Shown here one piece after another: positions 8,143-15,751 of a stretch of 29,737 bases of DNA. This stretch comes from Clostridia bacterium (lineage in GTDB: Bacteria; Bacillota_A; Clostridia; TANB77; CAG-508), in NCBI GenBank assembly GCA_017475185.1, contig JAFVGB010000011.1, positions 1 to 29,737 on the forward strand, given 5' to 3'. Under the pieces are notes generated by a model, which saw only the letters and a program-made list of their open reading frames with translations, had not been told where the DNA came from and did no database searches. A program made the translations under genes and the position numbers. How positions within the stretch are numbered: position 1 is the stretch's first letter; every line of letters starts with the position of its first letter.

Positions 8143-8169
8143 CGGAAATTAGAACCGTCCCCATTTCCG
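8143..8169. repeat. GGGACGGT-type intergenic repeat, copy 4
   Basis: CGGAAAT (8143-8149) and ATTTCCG (8163-8169) form an inverted repeat around AACCGTCCCC (8153-8162), the complement of the GGGGACGGTT core. It is in the leader of the ttcA-like gene, immediately before the ribosome binding site. Confidence 0.7.
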
Positions 8170-8184
8170 GAAAGAGGTTATATA

Positions 8185-8901
8185 ATGCAAAAAATATTAG
8201 GTTACATGAGAAAAGCAATTGATAATTATAATATGATAGAAGATGGTGACAAAATTGCTGTTGCTTTATCTGGAGGTAAAGATTCTATTTCTATGTTAAT
8301 GGGATTTAAAAATTTACAAAGATTTTATCCAAAAAAGTTTGAAATTATTGCGGTAACAATTAATCCTGGTTTCGAAGGATTTGATGTTGATTTACTAAAA
8401 AATTTATGTGATAATCTTGATGTACCATTAATTGTTGAAAATGGACATATGCAAGAAATTGTTTTTGATATAAGAAATGAAAAAAATCCATGCTCTCTTT
8501 GTGCTAATATCCGTAGGGGTATGCTTAATAGTATTGCAATTCGTGAAGGATGTAATAAAATTGCTGTTGGTCATAATGAAGATGATGTTTTAGAAACTTT
8601 TTTAATGAATTTATTTTATGCGGGTAGTATTAATACTTTTGCACCTATTAGCTATATGGATAGATCTAAAATCACACTTATTCGTCCTTTAATATATGCG
8701 CCTGAAAAATATATTCGTAGTTTTATTAAAAGAAATAATATTCAAGTTATGCCAAAAGCTTGTCCAATGGATGGATATTCAACAAGAGAAGATATGAAAA
8801 AATTCTTATTTGAAATGCAACAAAACATTCCACATATAAGAGCAAATTTATATGGAGCAATTAAACGTGGAAACATAAATGGTTTTCGCGAGTTTAAATA
8901 A
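8185..8901 (+). CDS. ttcA: TtcA-family tRNA 2-thiocytidine synthetase
   Basis: A 238-residue PP-loop ATPase with SGGKDS (29-34) and the TtcA signature PCSLCANIRRG, whose C103 and C106, together with C193 (KACPMDG), match the three Cys ligands of the catalytic iron-sulphur cluster. GHNEDDVLETFLMNLFY (129-145) is the conserved tRNA-side motif. TtcA adds sulphur to C32 of certain tRNAs; the tRNAs Arg(CCT), Lys(CTT), Lys(TTT), Thr(TGT), Glu(TTC) and Arg(ACG) in this window carry C32. The protein is shorter than the E. coli enzyme (311) but normal for Firmicutes relatives. The start follows GAGG eight bases upstream. Related PP-loop proteins with other tRNA targets exist, so substrate is inferred. 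Confidence 0.85.
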   Translation: MQKILGYMRKAIDNYNMIEDGDKIAVALSGGKDSISMLMGFKNLQRFYPKKFEIIAVTINPGFEGFDVDLLKNLCDNLDVPLIVENGHMQEIVFDIRNEKNPCSLCANIRRGMLNSIAIREGCNKIAVGHNEDDVLETFLMNLFYAGSINTFAPISYMDRSKITLIRPLIYAPEKYIRSFIKRNNIQVMPKACPMDGYSTREDMKKFLFEMQQNIPHIRANLYGAIKRGNINGFREFK

Positions 8902-8945
8902 TAAGTTTTATATATTTTTTTATACATAAGAAAGAAGGTTGTAAA

Positions 8946-10277
8946 ATGAATAGTAACAATAGAAGTCGAAAAAAATCAAGTTCACATTTAAAAAATAATT
9001 CTTCTAATAAAGTTTCAAGAAAAAGAAAACGTAAAAATAAAAGACTAAATTATAAAAGAATTTTTCTTTTTTTAGTAATTGTTTTTTTAATTATATATCT
9101 TATATCACTAGGGATATCTAAATTATCTTCTAAAAATAAATCTACTGATGTTTCTGCTACTTCTTCTGAAGCAGAAAAACCAAAAGATATTACTGTTAAT
9201 GTCGTTTCTTTAGGAGATATTATGTGCCATAGTTCGAATTTTCAAGATGCATATAATAAAGAAACCGATAGTTATGATTTCTCATACGTATTTACTGATA
9301 TAAAAAATTACATACAAAATGCTGATTTGGCTGTTGGAAATTTAGAAACTACTTTTGCTGGAAAAGAAGCAATATATTCAGGATATCCTAATTTTAACAC
9401 TCCAGAAATTTTGGCTAAAAATCTAAAAGACCTTGGTATTGATGTTGTTTCTACTGCAAATAACCATAGTCTAGACAAAAGATATTCCGGACTTGTAAGT
9501 ACTTTAGATGAGCTAGATAAAGTTGGAATTAGCCATACAGGAACATATAGAAGTTTAGACGAACAAAACACTATTACAACAAAAAATGTTAATGGTATTA
9601 CTTTTGCATTTTTATCATTTACTTACGGAACTAATGGAATTCCTGTTCCATCTGGAAAAGAATACTGTATTAATCTTATTGATGAAAATCTTATTCAAGA
9701 TCAAATTGCCAAAGCTAAAGAATTGAATCCAGATGTATTATGTGTTTGCATGCATTGGGGTGAAGAATATCACTTAAAACAAAATTCTACTCAAGAAAAA
9801 TTAGCTGACTTTTTATTTAAAAATGGTGTAGATATTATTTTTGGTAATCATCCTCATGTACTTCAACCAATGGAAAAACGTTCTATTACTTTAGAAGATG
9901 GCACAACAAAAGATGGATTTGTTATTTACTCACACGGTAATTTTATGTCAGGTCAAGTTGCTGAAAACACAACAAATTCTATAATTTTGCAATTGCAAAT
10001 AACTAAACATACTAATGGTACTATTACTATAGATTCTTATAATTATATTCCTACCTTTATGTACCACGAAGGTTCAGGTCAAAATATTAATTACAAAATT
10101 ATAGATATAAATAAATCAATAAAAGATTATGAAAATGGGAATTCAAAAATTTCTGAAAACTTATATAATACGTTATTAAACGCAAAAAAGAAAATTGATA
10201 GTATATTAAAAGAAGAACCTAAATCAGGTTCTTCTTCTATTTTAGTTTATTTTTCTTTATTATTTTTATCTTGTTAA
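8946..10277 (+). CDS. CapA-family protein (poly-gamma-glutamate synthesis type)
   Basis: A 443-residue protein with a very basic N-terminus, one membrane anchor (about 39-58) and a CapA metallophosphatase-fold domain from about 83 to 390: VSLGDIMCH, VGNLETTFAG, TANNHSLD, MHWGEEY, GNHPHVLQP and YSHGNFMS supply the metal-binding Asp, Asn and His. Family members act outside the membrane in poly-gamma-glutamate capsule export or related cell-surface polymer steps; no capB or capC is present here, so the substrate is open. The start follows AGAAGG. Oddity: the last 23 codons are an intrinsic-terminator hairpin (10210-10236) and its T-rich tail, translating to a hydrophobic SILVYFSLLFLSC end, as if an earlier stop was lost. 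Confidence 0.85.
   Translation: MNSNNRSRKKSSSHLKNNSSNKVSRKRKRKNKRLNYKRIFLFLVIVFLIIYLISLGISKLSSKNKSTDVSATSSEAEKPKDITVNVVSLGDIMCHSSNFQDAYNKETDSYDFSYVFTDIKNYIQNADLAVGNLETTFAGKEAIYSGYPNFNTPEILAKNLKDLGIDVVSTANNHSLDKRYSGLVSTLDELDKVGISHTGTYRSLDEQNTITTKNVNGITFAFLSFTYGTNGIPVPSGKEYCINLIDENLIQDQIAKAKELNPDVLCVCMHWGEEYHLKQNSTQEKLADFLFKNGVDIIFGNHPHVLQPMEKRSITLEDGTTKDGFVIYSHGNFMSGQVAENTTNSIILQLQITKHTNGTITIDSYNYIPTFMYHEGSGQNINYKIIDINKSIKDYENGNSKISENLYNTLLNAKKKIDSILKEEPKSGSSSILVYFSLLFLSC
10210..10236. terminator. Terminator-like hairpin inside the end of the capA-like gene
   Basis: Perfect 11-bp stem AAGAAGAACCT (10210-10220) / AGGTTCTTCTT (10226-10236) with loop AAATC, followed on the plus strand by a T-rich but broken tract. 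It lies about 40 bases before the annotated stop codon at 10275-10277 and also follows the convergent corA gene. Confidence 0.6.
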
Positions 10278-11225
10278 TTATGATAATAAATCTTTAAATT
10301 TTAACCATGCAATTGTTATTCCTGTAATTATAATACTTGCTCCAATTAAAATTGGAAATCCGTAGGCATTATCTTGTAATGGTACTGGAACATTCATTCC
10401 CCACAAACTTGCTATTAACGTTGGAATTGCAAGTATTATTGTTATTGAAGTTAACATTTTCATTACTCCATTTAAATTATTTGAAATTATTGAAGCATAT
10501 GCATCCATTGTTCCATTTAAAATATCACTGTATATTTTACTCATTTCAATTGCTTGTTTATTTTCGACAATGGCATCTTCTAGTAAATCTTCATCTTCTT
10601 CATATAATTTTATTGTTTTACCTCTTAATGTCTTTTCCATTACTACTTCATTTGATTTTAATGATGTTGTAAAATACACCAAACTTTTTTCTAAGTTTAA
10701 TAATTTAAGTAATTCCCTATTTTTTAATGTTTTTTTCAATATATTTTCAGCTACTTCAGTTTCCTTATTTATTTGTTTTAATAATCTTAAAAATACTGAT
10801 GCATTTTCATAGAAAAATTGAAAAATAAATCTACTTTTTTTGTATGTAATAATTTTTTTATTTATTGAACGCTCAAGACCAGCAATTATTTTATTCTTTT
10901 TTAAAGATACTGTTATAAAAAAATCATCTCTAACAATTATAAGACCAACTGGCATTGTTACATATATTTCTGCATCTTCTTCTTTTTCTGTTACAGGAAC
11001 ATCTACTATAAATAGTGTTGTTCCATCATCTTCTTTATCAATTCTGGCTTTTTCTTCATAATCAAGCGCATATCTAATAAAATCATCTGATATGTTTGTT
11101 TTTTCACATACTAATTTAATTTCTTTTTCCGATGGGGAGACCATGTTTATCCAACAACCTTTTTTTATTTCTTCTTGTTCTGATGTTACATTTGTTTCTA
11201 CATCTGTATTATAAATTTTTATCAT
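10278..11225 (-). CDS. corA: CorA-family magnesium/divalent cation transporter
   Basis: A 315-residue protein with a long acidic, helical cytoplasmic domain (1-250) and two C-terminal membrane helices. The signature WGMN (275-278), at the end of the first pore helix, is the selectivity motif of CorA channels, followed by the short periplasmic loop VPVPLQDNAYGFP and the last helix (about 290-308) with a positive end. Members form pentamers that import Mg2+ and sometimes Co2+ or Ni2+. The start follows AAAGGAGGGAGATAA. It is transcribed alone and convergent with the capA-like gene; the two stop codons abut (10277/10278). Confidence 0.93.
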   Translation of the reverse strand: MIKIYNTDVETNVTSEQEEIKKGCWINMVSPSEKEIKLVCEKTNISDDFIRYALDYEEKARIDKEDDGTTLFIVDVPVTEKEEDAEIYVTMPVGLIIVRDDFFITVSLKKNKIIAGLERSINKKIITYKKSRFIFQFFYENASVFLRLLKQINKETEVAENILKKTLKNRELLKLLNLEKSLVYFTTSLKSNEVVMEKTLRGKTIKLYEEDEDLLEDAIVENKQAIEMSKIYSDILNGTMDAYASIISNNLNGVMKMLTSITIILAIPTLIASLWGMNVPVPLQDNAYGFPILIGASIIITGITIAWLKFKDLLS

Positions 11226-11310
11226 TTATCTCCCTCCTTTATTTCATACTTTTTTATTATAACACATGATTTTTTTATGTGCAAGATATTATGTATATTT
11301 ATTTTACATA

Positions 11311-11340
11311 AAAATAACGGCATTTATCTGCCGTTATTTT
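11311..11340 (-). terminator. Terminator overlapping the end of the polytopic membrane protein gene
   Basis: Perfect 12-bp stem (11311-11322 with 11329-11340), six-base loop, and T-tract on the minus strand. The stop codon of the 11324-12658 gene is inside the loop, so the first arm is coding. Confidence 0.75.
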
Positions 11341-12658
11341 CTGATTTTTTTAATAATTTATTTATAAAAATACATAAACTAATTGTTATTGCGAAAAAAT
11401 TTCTATATGTGAAGAAGTAATGATAATATGAATGTTCTTTTAAAACTACATACCACACAATTGGTATAATAGTTATTATCAAATATGGTAACGAAACACT
11501 TATTCTGTCTCTTAAATTATATTGAGTTTGCTCTTTATTATTTACTTTCTTCATTTCAGATATTTCAGTAAATATTAACGTTCCCAAAATTGCAAAAACA
11601 AACGGAATTCTAATAACATATAATATCTGTTTAAGTAAAGTAACATAGCTAATATTTGTATCTGCTATACTTCTGTAAATAAATTGTCTAAACCCTAAAT
11701 AAATCATATTTTTATTATAAATTATATCTACAATTATCCATTTTGCAAACCATGTTCCAAAATATGCTATTGCCCATATTATAATTAATTCAGTTATTAA
11801 TAAATATAATTTCTTATTATTTAATTCTTTATTTTTTTGTATAAATAAAATATAAATTGTTAAAGGAATGCAAAGTGAAATAATAGGCACTGTTAAAAAA
11901 TCAAAAAAACATGCTAATATTCCTGATAGAAAAAAAATATATTTTTTTTCTTTTATTTTTTTACTGAACAGCATCAGTGTGGCTACTGTGGTTATCAAAA
12001 ATATGAAAACTCCTTGTAAAGATAATCCTACATAATAATAATCACACACTATCATTCCAGATATGAAAATTAATGCCATAGATATCCCAAACTCTTTATA
12101 TATTTTATATAATAAAATTATTCCTAAAATAATAAGTAAAATAGTAAATAGGATTCTTATTTGGTTAAGATTTAATATTATTAATAATGGTCTAACTATT
12201 ATTAGATAACCATGCCAATATCTGGCATATTCAAAGCTTTCTGTAATATCATTGTTTACTGTATCTCTTAATTCTAGAATAGGATCGTATTCTTTATATT
12301 TTGATGAAGATAACAATTCTCCTGTTTTATCAGGTATTATTTTCTTTGTTTTTTCGCTTAAATAATTTCTTCTAACCATCATTGCTGAATAAAATGGATG
12401 ATTGGTATCAATAGAAATTGAGTTGTTAATCATTACTGCATCTGCATCATTATCAAATATTAACCTTTTCAATTTTAAATATATTGTTCTTCTAAAAAAA
12501 CCATCGTCTTCACGTTCGTCTAATAATATATTTGAAGATATTTTAATATTTTTTTCAATAGCTTTCTTTGGTATTAATGATGCTAAAGTTAAAGAAATGC
12601 AAAATGTAAACACAAGAACAAAAAAAGTTATACTATATTTAATAATTTTTTGTTTCAT
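11324..12658 (-). CDS. Polytopic membrane protein of unknown function
   Basis: A 444-residue protein with a first membrane segment at about 9-30, an outside loop of roughly 110 residues with charged patches and the segment YARYWHGYLIIVRPLL, then eight or more hydrophobic segments to the C-terminus. The start is placed at 12658 because AAAGGAG lies five bases before that ATG; two in-frame ATGs upstream (12694, 12676) lack sites. The plan of a large first outer loop followed by many membrane helices resembles GT-C type glycosyltransferases acting on lipid-linked sugars, but no diagnostic DXD-type motif was found in the first loop, so this is only a suggestion. It is transcribed alone. An unlinked role in surface glycan metabolism cannot be excluded or shown. 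Confidence 0.75.
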   Translation of the reverse strand: MKQKIIKYSITFFVLVFTFCISLTLASLIPKKAIEKNIKISSNILLDEREDDGFFRRTIYLKLKRLIFDNDADAVMINNSISIDTNHPFYSAMMVRRNYLSEKTKKIIPDKTGELLSSSKYKEYDPILELRDTVNNDITESFEYARYWHGYLIIVRPLLIILNLNQIRILFTILLIILGIILLYKIYKEFGISMALIFISGMIVCDYYYVGLSLQGVFIFLITTVATLMLFSKKIKEKKYIFFLSGILACFFDFLTVPIISLCIPLTIYILFIQKNKELNNKKLYLLITELIIIWAIAYFGTWFAKWIIVDIIYNKNMIYLGFRQFIYRSIADTNISYVTLLKQILYVIRIPFVFAILGTLIFTEISEMKKVNNKEQTQYNLRDRISVSLPYLIITIIPIVWYVVLKEHSYYHYFFTYRNFFAITISLCIFINKLLKKSENNGR

Positions 12659-12725
12659 TTTAACTCCTTTTTTCATTATATTTAATATGTTCATTTTTTT
12701 AATATAATGTACTATTTAATTATAC

Positions 12726-12763
12726 AAAAAAAATCTATATAAAACTTGATTTTATATAGATTT
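12726..12763 (-). terminator. Terminator of tRNA-Lys(CTT)
   Basis: Perfect 14-bp AT stem (12731-12744 with 12750-12763), loop of five bases, then eight T on the minus strand (12733-12726, overlapping the stem base). Confidence 0.75.
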
Positions 12764-12815
12764 AAAAATTATTAACTTTTTGTTTAATTCATAAATGTTT
12801 ATATTTTATCATATT

Positions 12816-12891
12816 TGGTGGGCAATCGGGGTCTCGAACCCCGGACCTTCTGATTAAGAGTCAGCTGCTCTACCAACTGAGCTAATCACCC
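12816..12891 (-). tRNA. tRNA-Lys(CTT)
   Basis: Acceptor GGGTGAT/ATTGCCC, D-stem GCTC/GAGC, anticodon loop CTCTTAA (anticodon CTT, reads AAG), T-stem CGGGG/CCCCG with loop TTCGAGA, and encoded CCA. The outermost pair of the anticodon stem is a G-A mismatch. Confidence 0.95.
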
Positions 12892-12931
12892 ATAAATACA
12901 ATAATTTTGTTAATAACATTTAACATTGACT

Positions 12932-12961
12932 ATTATACATCTTTTGGTATATAAAAGTCAA
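12932..12961 (-). promoter_or_regulatory. Promoter of tRNA-Lys(CTT)
   Basis: Minus strand TTGACT (12956-12961), 18-base spacer, TATAAT (12932-12937). Confidence 0.75.
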
Positions 12962-13014
12962 GTATAATTCTTTATAAAAATTTATTAATTTTTATGATTT
13001 TTTGTAGAAAATAC

Positions 13015-13043
13015 TTGAATTAATAATTTTTTAATAATATAAT
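13015..13043 (+). promoter_or_regulatory. Promoter of the CBM25-type protein gene
   Basis: Plus strand TTGAAT (13015-13020), 17-base spacer, TATAAT (13038-13043), about 30 bases before the start codon and its GGGAGAGG ribosome binding site. Confidence 0.7.
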
Positions 13044-13081
13044 GTTGTTAATCAAAAGATAAAACAAAGGGAGAGGTTTTT

Positions 13082-13867
13082 ATGGAATTAGTAAAGGATA
13101 TTTATTTTAATACAGATAAACTAATTGAAAATACTAAAGTTAAAGTTTCATACACAGGAAAATTTTACCAAGGAAATAATGATAAAGTTTTTATTCATTA
13201 TGGATATGGCGAAAATTGGAACAATGTTAATGATATAGAAATGCAAAAAACTGATTTAGGTTATCAAGCAGAATTAACATTATCTGGAGGAAACACATTA
13301 AATTTCTGTTTCAAAAATCAAAATAATGAATGGGATAATAACTGCGGAAAAAACTATATTTTTGACATAGAAAAAAATACTGTAAATGAAGCTCAATCTG
13401 GTATTGAAACAAAACAAAACAATTTAGTATATTGGGGTAAAACTTTTGGAAAAAAAGAAAATACAGAATCTTCTGATAACGTATTTTGGACTTCTGAAAA
13501 CCCTGAACAATTTGGTAACATAACTAATGTATCAAATGAAAATACAACTGGTATTATAGAAGATATACAAAATATAGCCCCAACAAGTGTTGATGCAGTC
13601 ATTTCAAACAAAGCTAATTCAATTTCAGATGATAATTGTTTTAAAATTATTTCAACTAACAGTGAAAATAATCAAGCATTAAATAATAGTGAAAATATCG
13701 CAACAAAAATTGTTACTCCACTTAAATCAGAGACTTCAATTGCTCTTGCACCAACAGGATTCAATTATTGGACACAAAAAATAAAAAATACTGTTTGTGA
13801 TTTTTTCTCAAAAGTACCAAAATTAATATCAGGAAATTATAAAAGATTAATAGATAAAAATAAATAA
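13082..13867 (+). CDS. Intracellular starch/glycogen-binding (CBM25-type) protein
   Basis: A 261-residue protein whose first 97 residues form a CBM25/CBM53-like module: KVSYTGKFYQ, VFIHYGYGENW (W46), and the diagnostic end WDNNCGKNY (84-92), with aromatic residues placed as in starch-binding modules. The rest is Asn/Ser/Thr/Glu-rich and probably disordered (about 100-225), ending in an aromatic, basic, possibly amphipathic segment (FNYWTQKIKNTVCDFFSKVPKLI, shown here by its ends F225 and I247 approximately). There is no signal peptide, so it most likely stays in the cytoplasm. A role as a glycogen (granulose) granule-associated scaffold is an inference. It is transcribed alone. No catalytic domain is present. 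Confidence 0.75.
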   Translation: MELVKDIYFNTDKLIENTKVKVSYTGKFYQGNNDKVFIHYGYGENWNNVNDIEMQKTDLGYQAELTLSGGNTLNFCFKNQNNEWDNNCGKNYIFDIEKNTVNEAQSGIETKQNNLVYWGKTFGKKENTESSDNVFWTSENPEQFGNITNVSNENTTGIIEDIQNIAPTSVDAVISNKANSISDDNCFKIISTNSENNQALNNSENIATKIVTPLKSETSIALAPTGFNYWTQKIKNTVCDFFSKVPKLISGNYKRLIDKNK

Positions 13868-13898
13868 AAAAAGAACCTAGCATAAGCTAGGTTTTTTT
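13868..13898. terminator. Bidirectional terminator
   Basis: Stem AACCTAGC (13874-13881) / GCTAGGTT (13886-13893), loop ATAA, with A-tract and T-tract on the two sides, between the convergent CBM25 and SDR genes. Confidence 0.88.
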
Positions 13899-14631
13899 AT
13901 ATTATCCAACCACCATTAATTGAAATAATTTGACCTGTTGTATAATCATCTTCTATTAACCATTTTACACATTTTGTTATAGATTGTGGATAACCTATTC
14001 TTTGTAGTGGAATTTCTTCTGTTATATTTTTTATATCATCATCAGATAGTTCAGAATTCATATCTGTTTTTATTATACCAGGTGCTATACTATTAACTCT
14101 GATATTAGATGGACCTAATTCTTTAGCCAAAGCTTTAGTCATTCCATCTAATCCTGCTTTTGCAGCCGAATAATGCACTTCACAAGATGCTCCAGTAGAA
14201 CCCCAAATTGATGAAATATTTATTATACATCCTTCTTTTTGATTAATCATATATTTTGCAGCTTCTTGTGTAGTATAAAAACATGATGTTAAATTGGTTT
14301 GAATCATATTGTTCCAATCTTCATCTGTTAAATCTGTAAATAATTTTATTTGCGAAATACCTGCATTATTTATGAGTACATCTACTTTCCCATATTTACC
14401 TATACAAAATTGAATTAAATTTCTTGCCTCATCACTTTTTGATACATCTGCTTTGAATATGTCAATTATGATGTTTCTTTGCTCTAATTTTTCTTTTATT
14501 TGCATTGCTAATTTTTCTGATTTATTATAGTTCAAAATTACTTTATAGCCTACGGATGCTAATTCTTCAACAATATTAGCACCTATTCCTCTCGATGATC
14601 CAGTAACTATCACAACTTTATTTTGATTCAT
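13897..14631 (-). CDS. SDR oxidoreductase, FabG/YmfI (EF-P 5-aminopentanone reductase) type
   Basis: A 244-residue classical short-chain dehydrogenase: NADP-binding TGSSRGIG (10-17), NNAG (87-90), and the catalytic S140, Y153 and K157 in the usual spacing. The stretch ISSIWGSTGASCEVHYSAAK is characteristic of the clostridial group annotated as elongation factor P 5-aminopentanone reductase (YmfI in Bacillus) rather than of the FabG of a fatty-acid operon. No fab genes are nearby, which agrees. The product would reduce the 5-aminopentanone moiety on a lysine of EF-P; this substrate is inferred from family resemblance, and a general 3-oxoacyl-ACP reductase remains possible. The start follows AAGGAG, with a promoter at 14661-14689. 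Confidence 0.85.
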   Translation of the reverse strand: MNQNKVVIVTGSSRGIGANIVEELASVGYKVILNYNKSEKLAMQIKEKLEQRNIIIDIFKADVSKSDEARNLIQFCIGKYGKVDVLINNAGISQIKLFTDLTDEDWNNMIQTNLTSCFYTTQEAAKYMINQKEGCIINISSIWGSTGASCEVHYSAAKAGLDGMTKALAKELGPSNIRVNSIAPGIIKTDMNSELSDDDIKNITEEIPLQRIGYPQSITKCVKWLIEDDYTTGQIISINGGWII

Positions 14632-14660
14632 ATATATTCTCCTTTTTACTTAATACTTCT

Positions 14661-14689
14661 ATTTTACTATTAATATAGAAAATTGTCAA
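14661..14689 (-). promoter_or_regulatory. Promoter of the SDR gene
   Basis: Minus strand TTGACA (14684-14689), 17-base spacer, TAAAAT (14661-14666). Confidence 0.75.
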
Positions 14690-14754
14690 AAATGGACTTG
14701 TGGTTTTAACATATGTTAATCAAATTATATTATTACAAAAAGATCTTACAACAT

Positions 14755-14793
14755 AAAAAAGCCAGTAATTAAGATTTAATCAAAACTACTGAC
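14755..14793 (-). terminator. Terminator of the Lys-Glu-Thr tRNA operon
   Basis: On the minus strand GTCAGTAGTT (14793-14784) pairs with AATTACTGGC (14770-14761), with two G-U wobbles, followed by six T (14760-14755). Confidence 0.8.
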
Positions 14794-14802
14794 AATTTAT
14801 AA

Positions 14803-14879
14803 TGGAGCCACTTCTCAGATTCGAACTGAGGACCCCCGCATTACAAGTGCGGTGCTCTGGCCAACTGAGCTAAAGTGGC
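14803..14879 (-). tRNA. tRNA-Thr(TGT)
   Basis: Acceptor GCCACTT/AAGTGGC, anticodon stem CCGCA/TGCGG with loop CTTGTAA (anticodon TGT, reads ACA), T-loop TTCGAAT, encoded CCA. Third gene of a three-tRNA operon. Confidence 0.95.
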
Positions 14880-14884
14880 AATAT

Positions 14885-14959
14885 TGGTGACCCGTACGGG
14901 AATCGAACCCATGTCTCCGCCGTGAAAGGGCGATGTCTTAACCGCTTGACCAACGGGCC
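14885..14959 (-). tRNA. tRNA-Glu(TTC)
   Basis: Acceptor GGCCCGT/ACGGGTC, anticodon loop CTTTCAC (anticodon TTC, reads GAA), T-loop TTCGATT, encoded CCA. It is five bases upstream of tRNA-Thr. Confidence 0.95.
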
Positions 14960-14977
14960 ATATTTTTAAATATTTGT

Positions 14978-15009
14978 TCTAGGATTTAAGATAAAACTTA
15001 AATCCTAGA
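14978..15009 (-). other. Perfect 13-bp hairpin between tRNA-Lys and tRNA-Glu
   Basis: TCTAGGATTTAAG (14978-14990) and its exact complement (14997-15009) around a six-base loop. There is no T-tract after it, so a terminator is unlikely; it could guide RNase processing of the polycistronic tRNA precursor or be a small palindromic repeat. Confidence 0.6.
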
Positions 15010-15011
15010 TT

Positions 15012-15087
15012 TGGTGAGCCATCGCGGATTCGAACCGCGGACAACTTGATTAAAAGTCAAGTGCTCTACCACCTGAGCTAATGACCC
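15012..15087 (-). tRNA. tRNA-Lys(TTT)
   Basis: Acceptor GGGTCAT/ATGGCTC, anticodon stem CTTGA/TCAAG with loop CTTTTAA (anticodon TTT, reads AAA), T-loop TTCGAAT, encoded CCA. First gene of the operon. Confidence 0.95.
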
Positions 15088-15141
15088 AAGTCTGTGCTTT
15101 TGCACTTTCACGTTATACACTCATTGGTTAACGCAGTTATT

Positions 15142-15170
15142 ATTTTAATATATTTGTTGTTATTTGTCAA
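15142..15170 (-). promoter_or_regulatory. Strong promoter of the Lys-Glu-Thr tRNA operon
   Basis: Minus strand TTGACA (15165-15170), 17-base spacer, TAAAAT (15142-15147), a near-consensus sigma-A promoter about 50 bases upstream of tRNA-Lys. Confidence 0.85.
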
Positions 15171-15201
15171 TACTTTTTCAAAGTTTTTTTAAAAAATTTT
15201 A

Positions 15202-15229
15202 TGTGAGAAGATTTTTTATACTTCTCACA
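15202..15229 (-). terminator. Probable terminator of the DUF1858 gene
   Basis: Perfect 9-bp stem TGTGAGAAG (15202-15210) / CTTCTCACA (15221-15229) with a ten-base loop. On the minus strand it is followed by ATAAAATTTTTT. A smaller dyad CACGA-TTTT-TCGTG at 15252-15265 lies between it and the gene. Confidence 0.5.
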
Positions 15230-15353
15230 CATTTTTTGTCGAACTTTGACACACGATTTTTCGTGACAAATCAAGCCTTTTATGCTATATTGATTACATG
15301 TTCATCAAATGTATTTATTAGTTCAGTTTTTTAATTTTTTCTAAAAAAATATC

Positions 15354-15539
15354 TTAAGCATTTAATTTTTCTACTAATTCATCAACATTTATTCCATGAA
15401 CATCACATGCTTCTTCTAATGTTTCAGCTTGTGAAGCAGGACAACCTAAACAATGCATACCAGCTTCTAATAATATTTCTGCTTTTTCTGGTGCTACTTC
15501 TAGTAATTCACCAATTCTCATATTTTTGGTTATTTCCAT
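15354..15539 (-). CDS. DUF1858 family protein (ScdA-N/prismane-associated domain)
   Basis: A 61-residue protein made of one DUF1858 domain: MRIGELLEVAPEKAEILLEAGMHCLGCPAS, with the HCxxC pair (H and Cys near residues 28-32) conserved in this family and in the N-terminus of the ScdA/RIC iron-sulphur repair protein. Stand-alone copies are often associated with the hybrid-cluster protein and are presumed to bind a metal or redox cofactor; no such partner is visible here. The start is the ATG at 15539 because AAAGGTG lies six bases upstream; a GTG nine bases earlier is in frame but overlaps this site. It ends in the glutamate-rich helix VDELVEKLNA. Confidence 0.9.
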   Translation of the reverse strand: MEITKNMRIGELLEVAPEKAEILLEAGMHCLGCPASQAETLEEACDVHGINVDELVEKLNA

Positions 15540-15633
15540 GTTATTCACCTTTCCTTTATATTATTGCTAAAATTCATTTTTTTATCACAAAATAGATTTA
15601 ACTATTATAAGAATTATAGCATTATAAAATATT

Positions 15634-15661
15634 TTAACATAAAATTTCTTAAAAGTATAGT
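15634..15661 (+). promoter_or_regulatory. Candidate promoter of the T4SS-like operon
   Basis: Plus strand TTAACA (15634-15639), 16-base spacer, TATAGT (15656-15661). The area is extremely AT-rich, so chance matches are likely. It would leave a leader of about 85 bases that includes a patch of higher GC (about 15704-15746). Confidence 0.35.
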
Positions 15662-15751
15662 ATTTTATAAAATTCTATATATTATTTTATAAAATTAGAA
15701 ACATTGTTGTAAGCAATCACTTTACGGCTACTCGGCAGAAAGGAGGATTCT

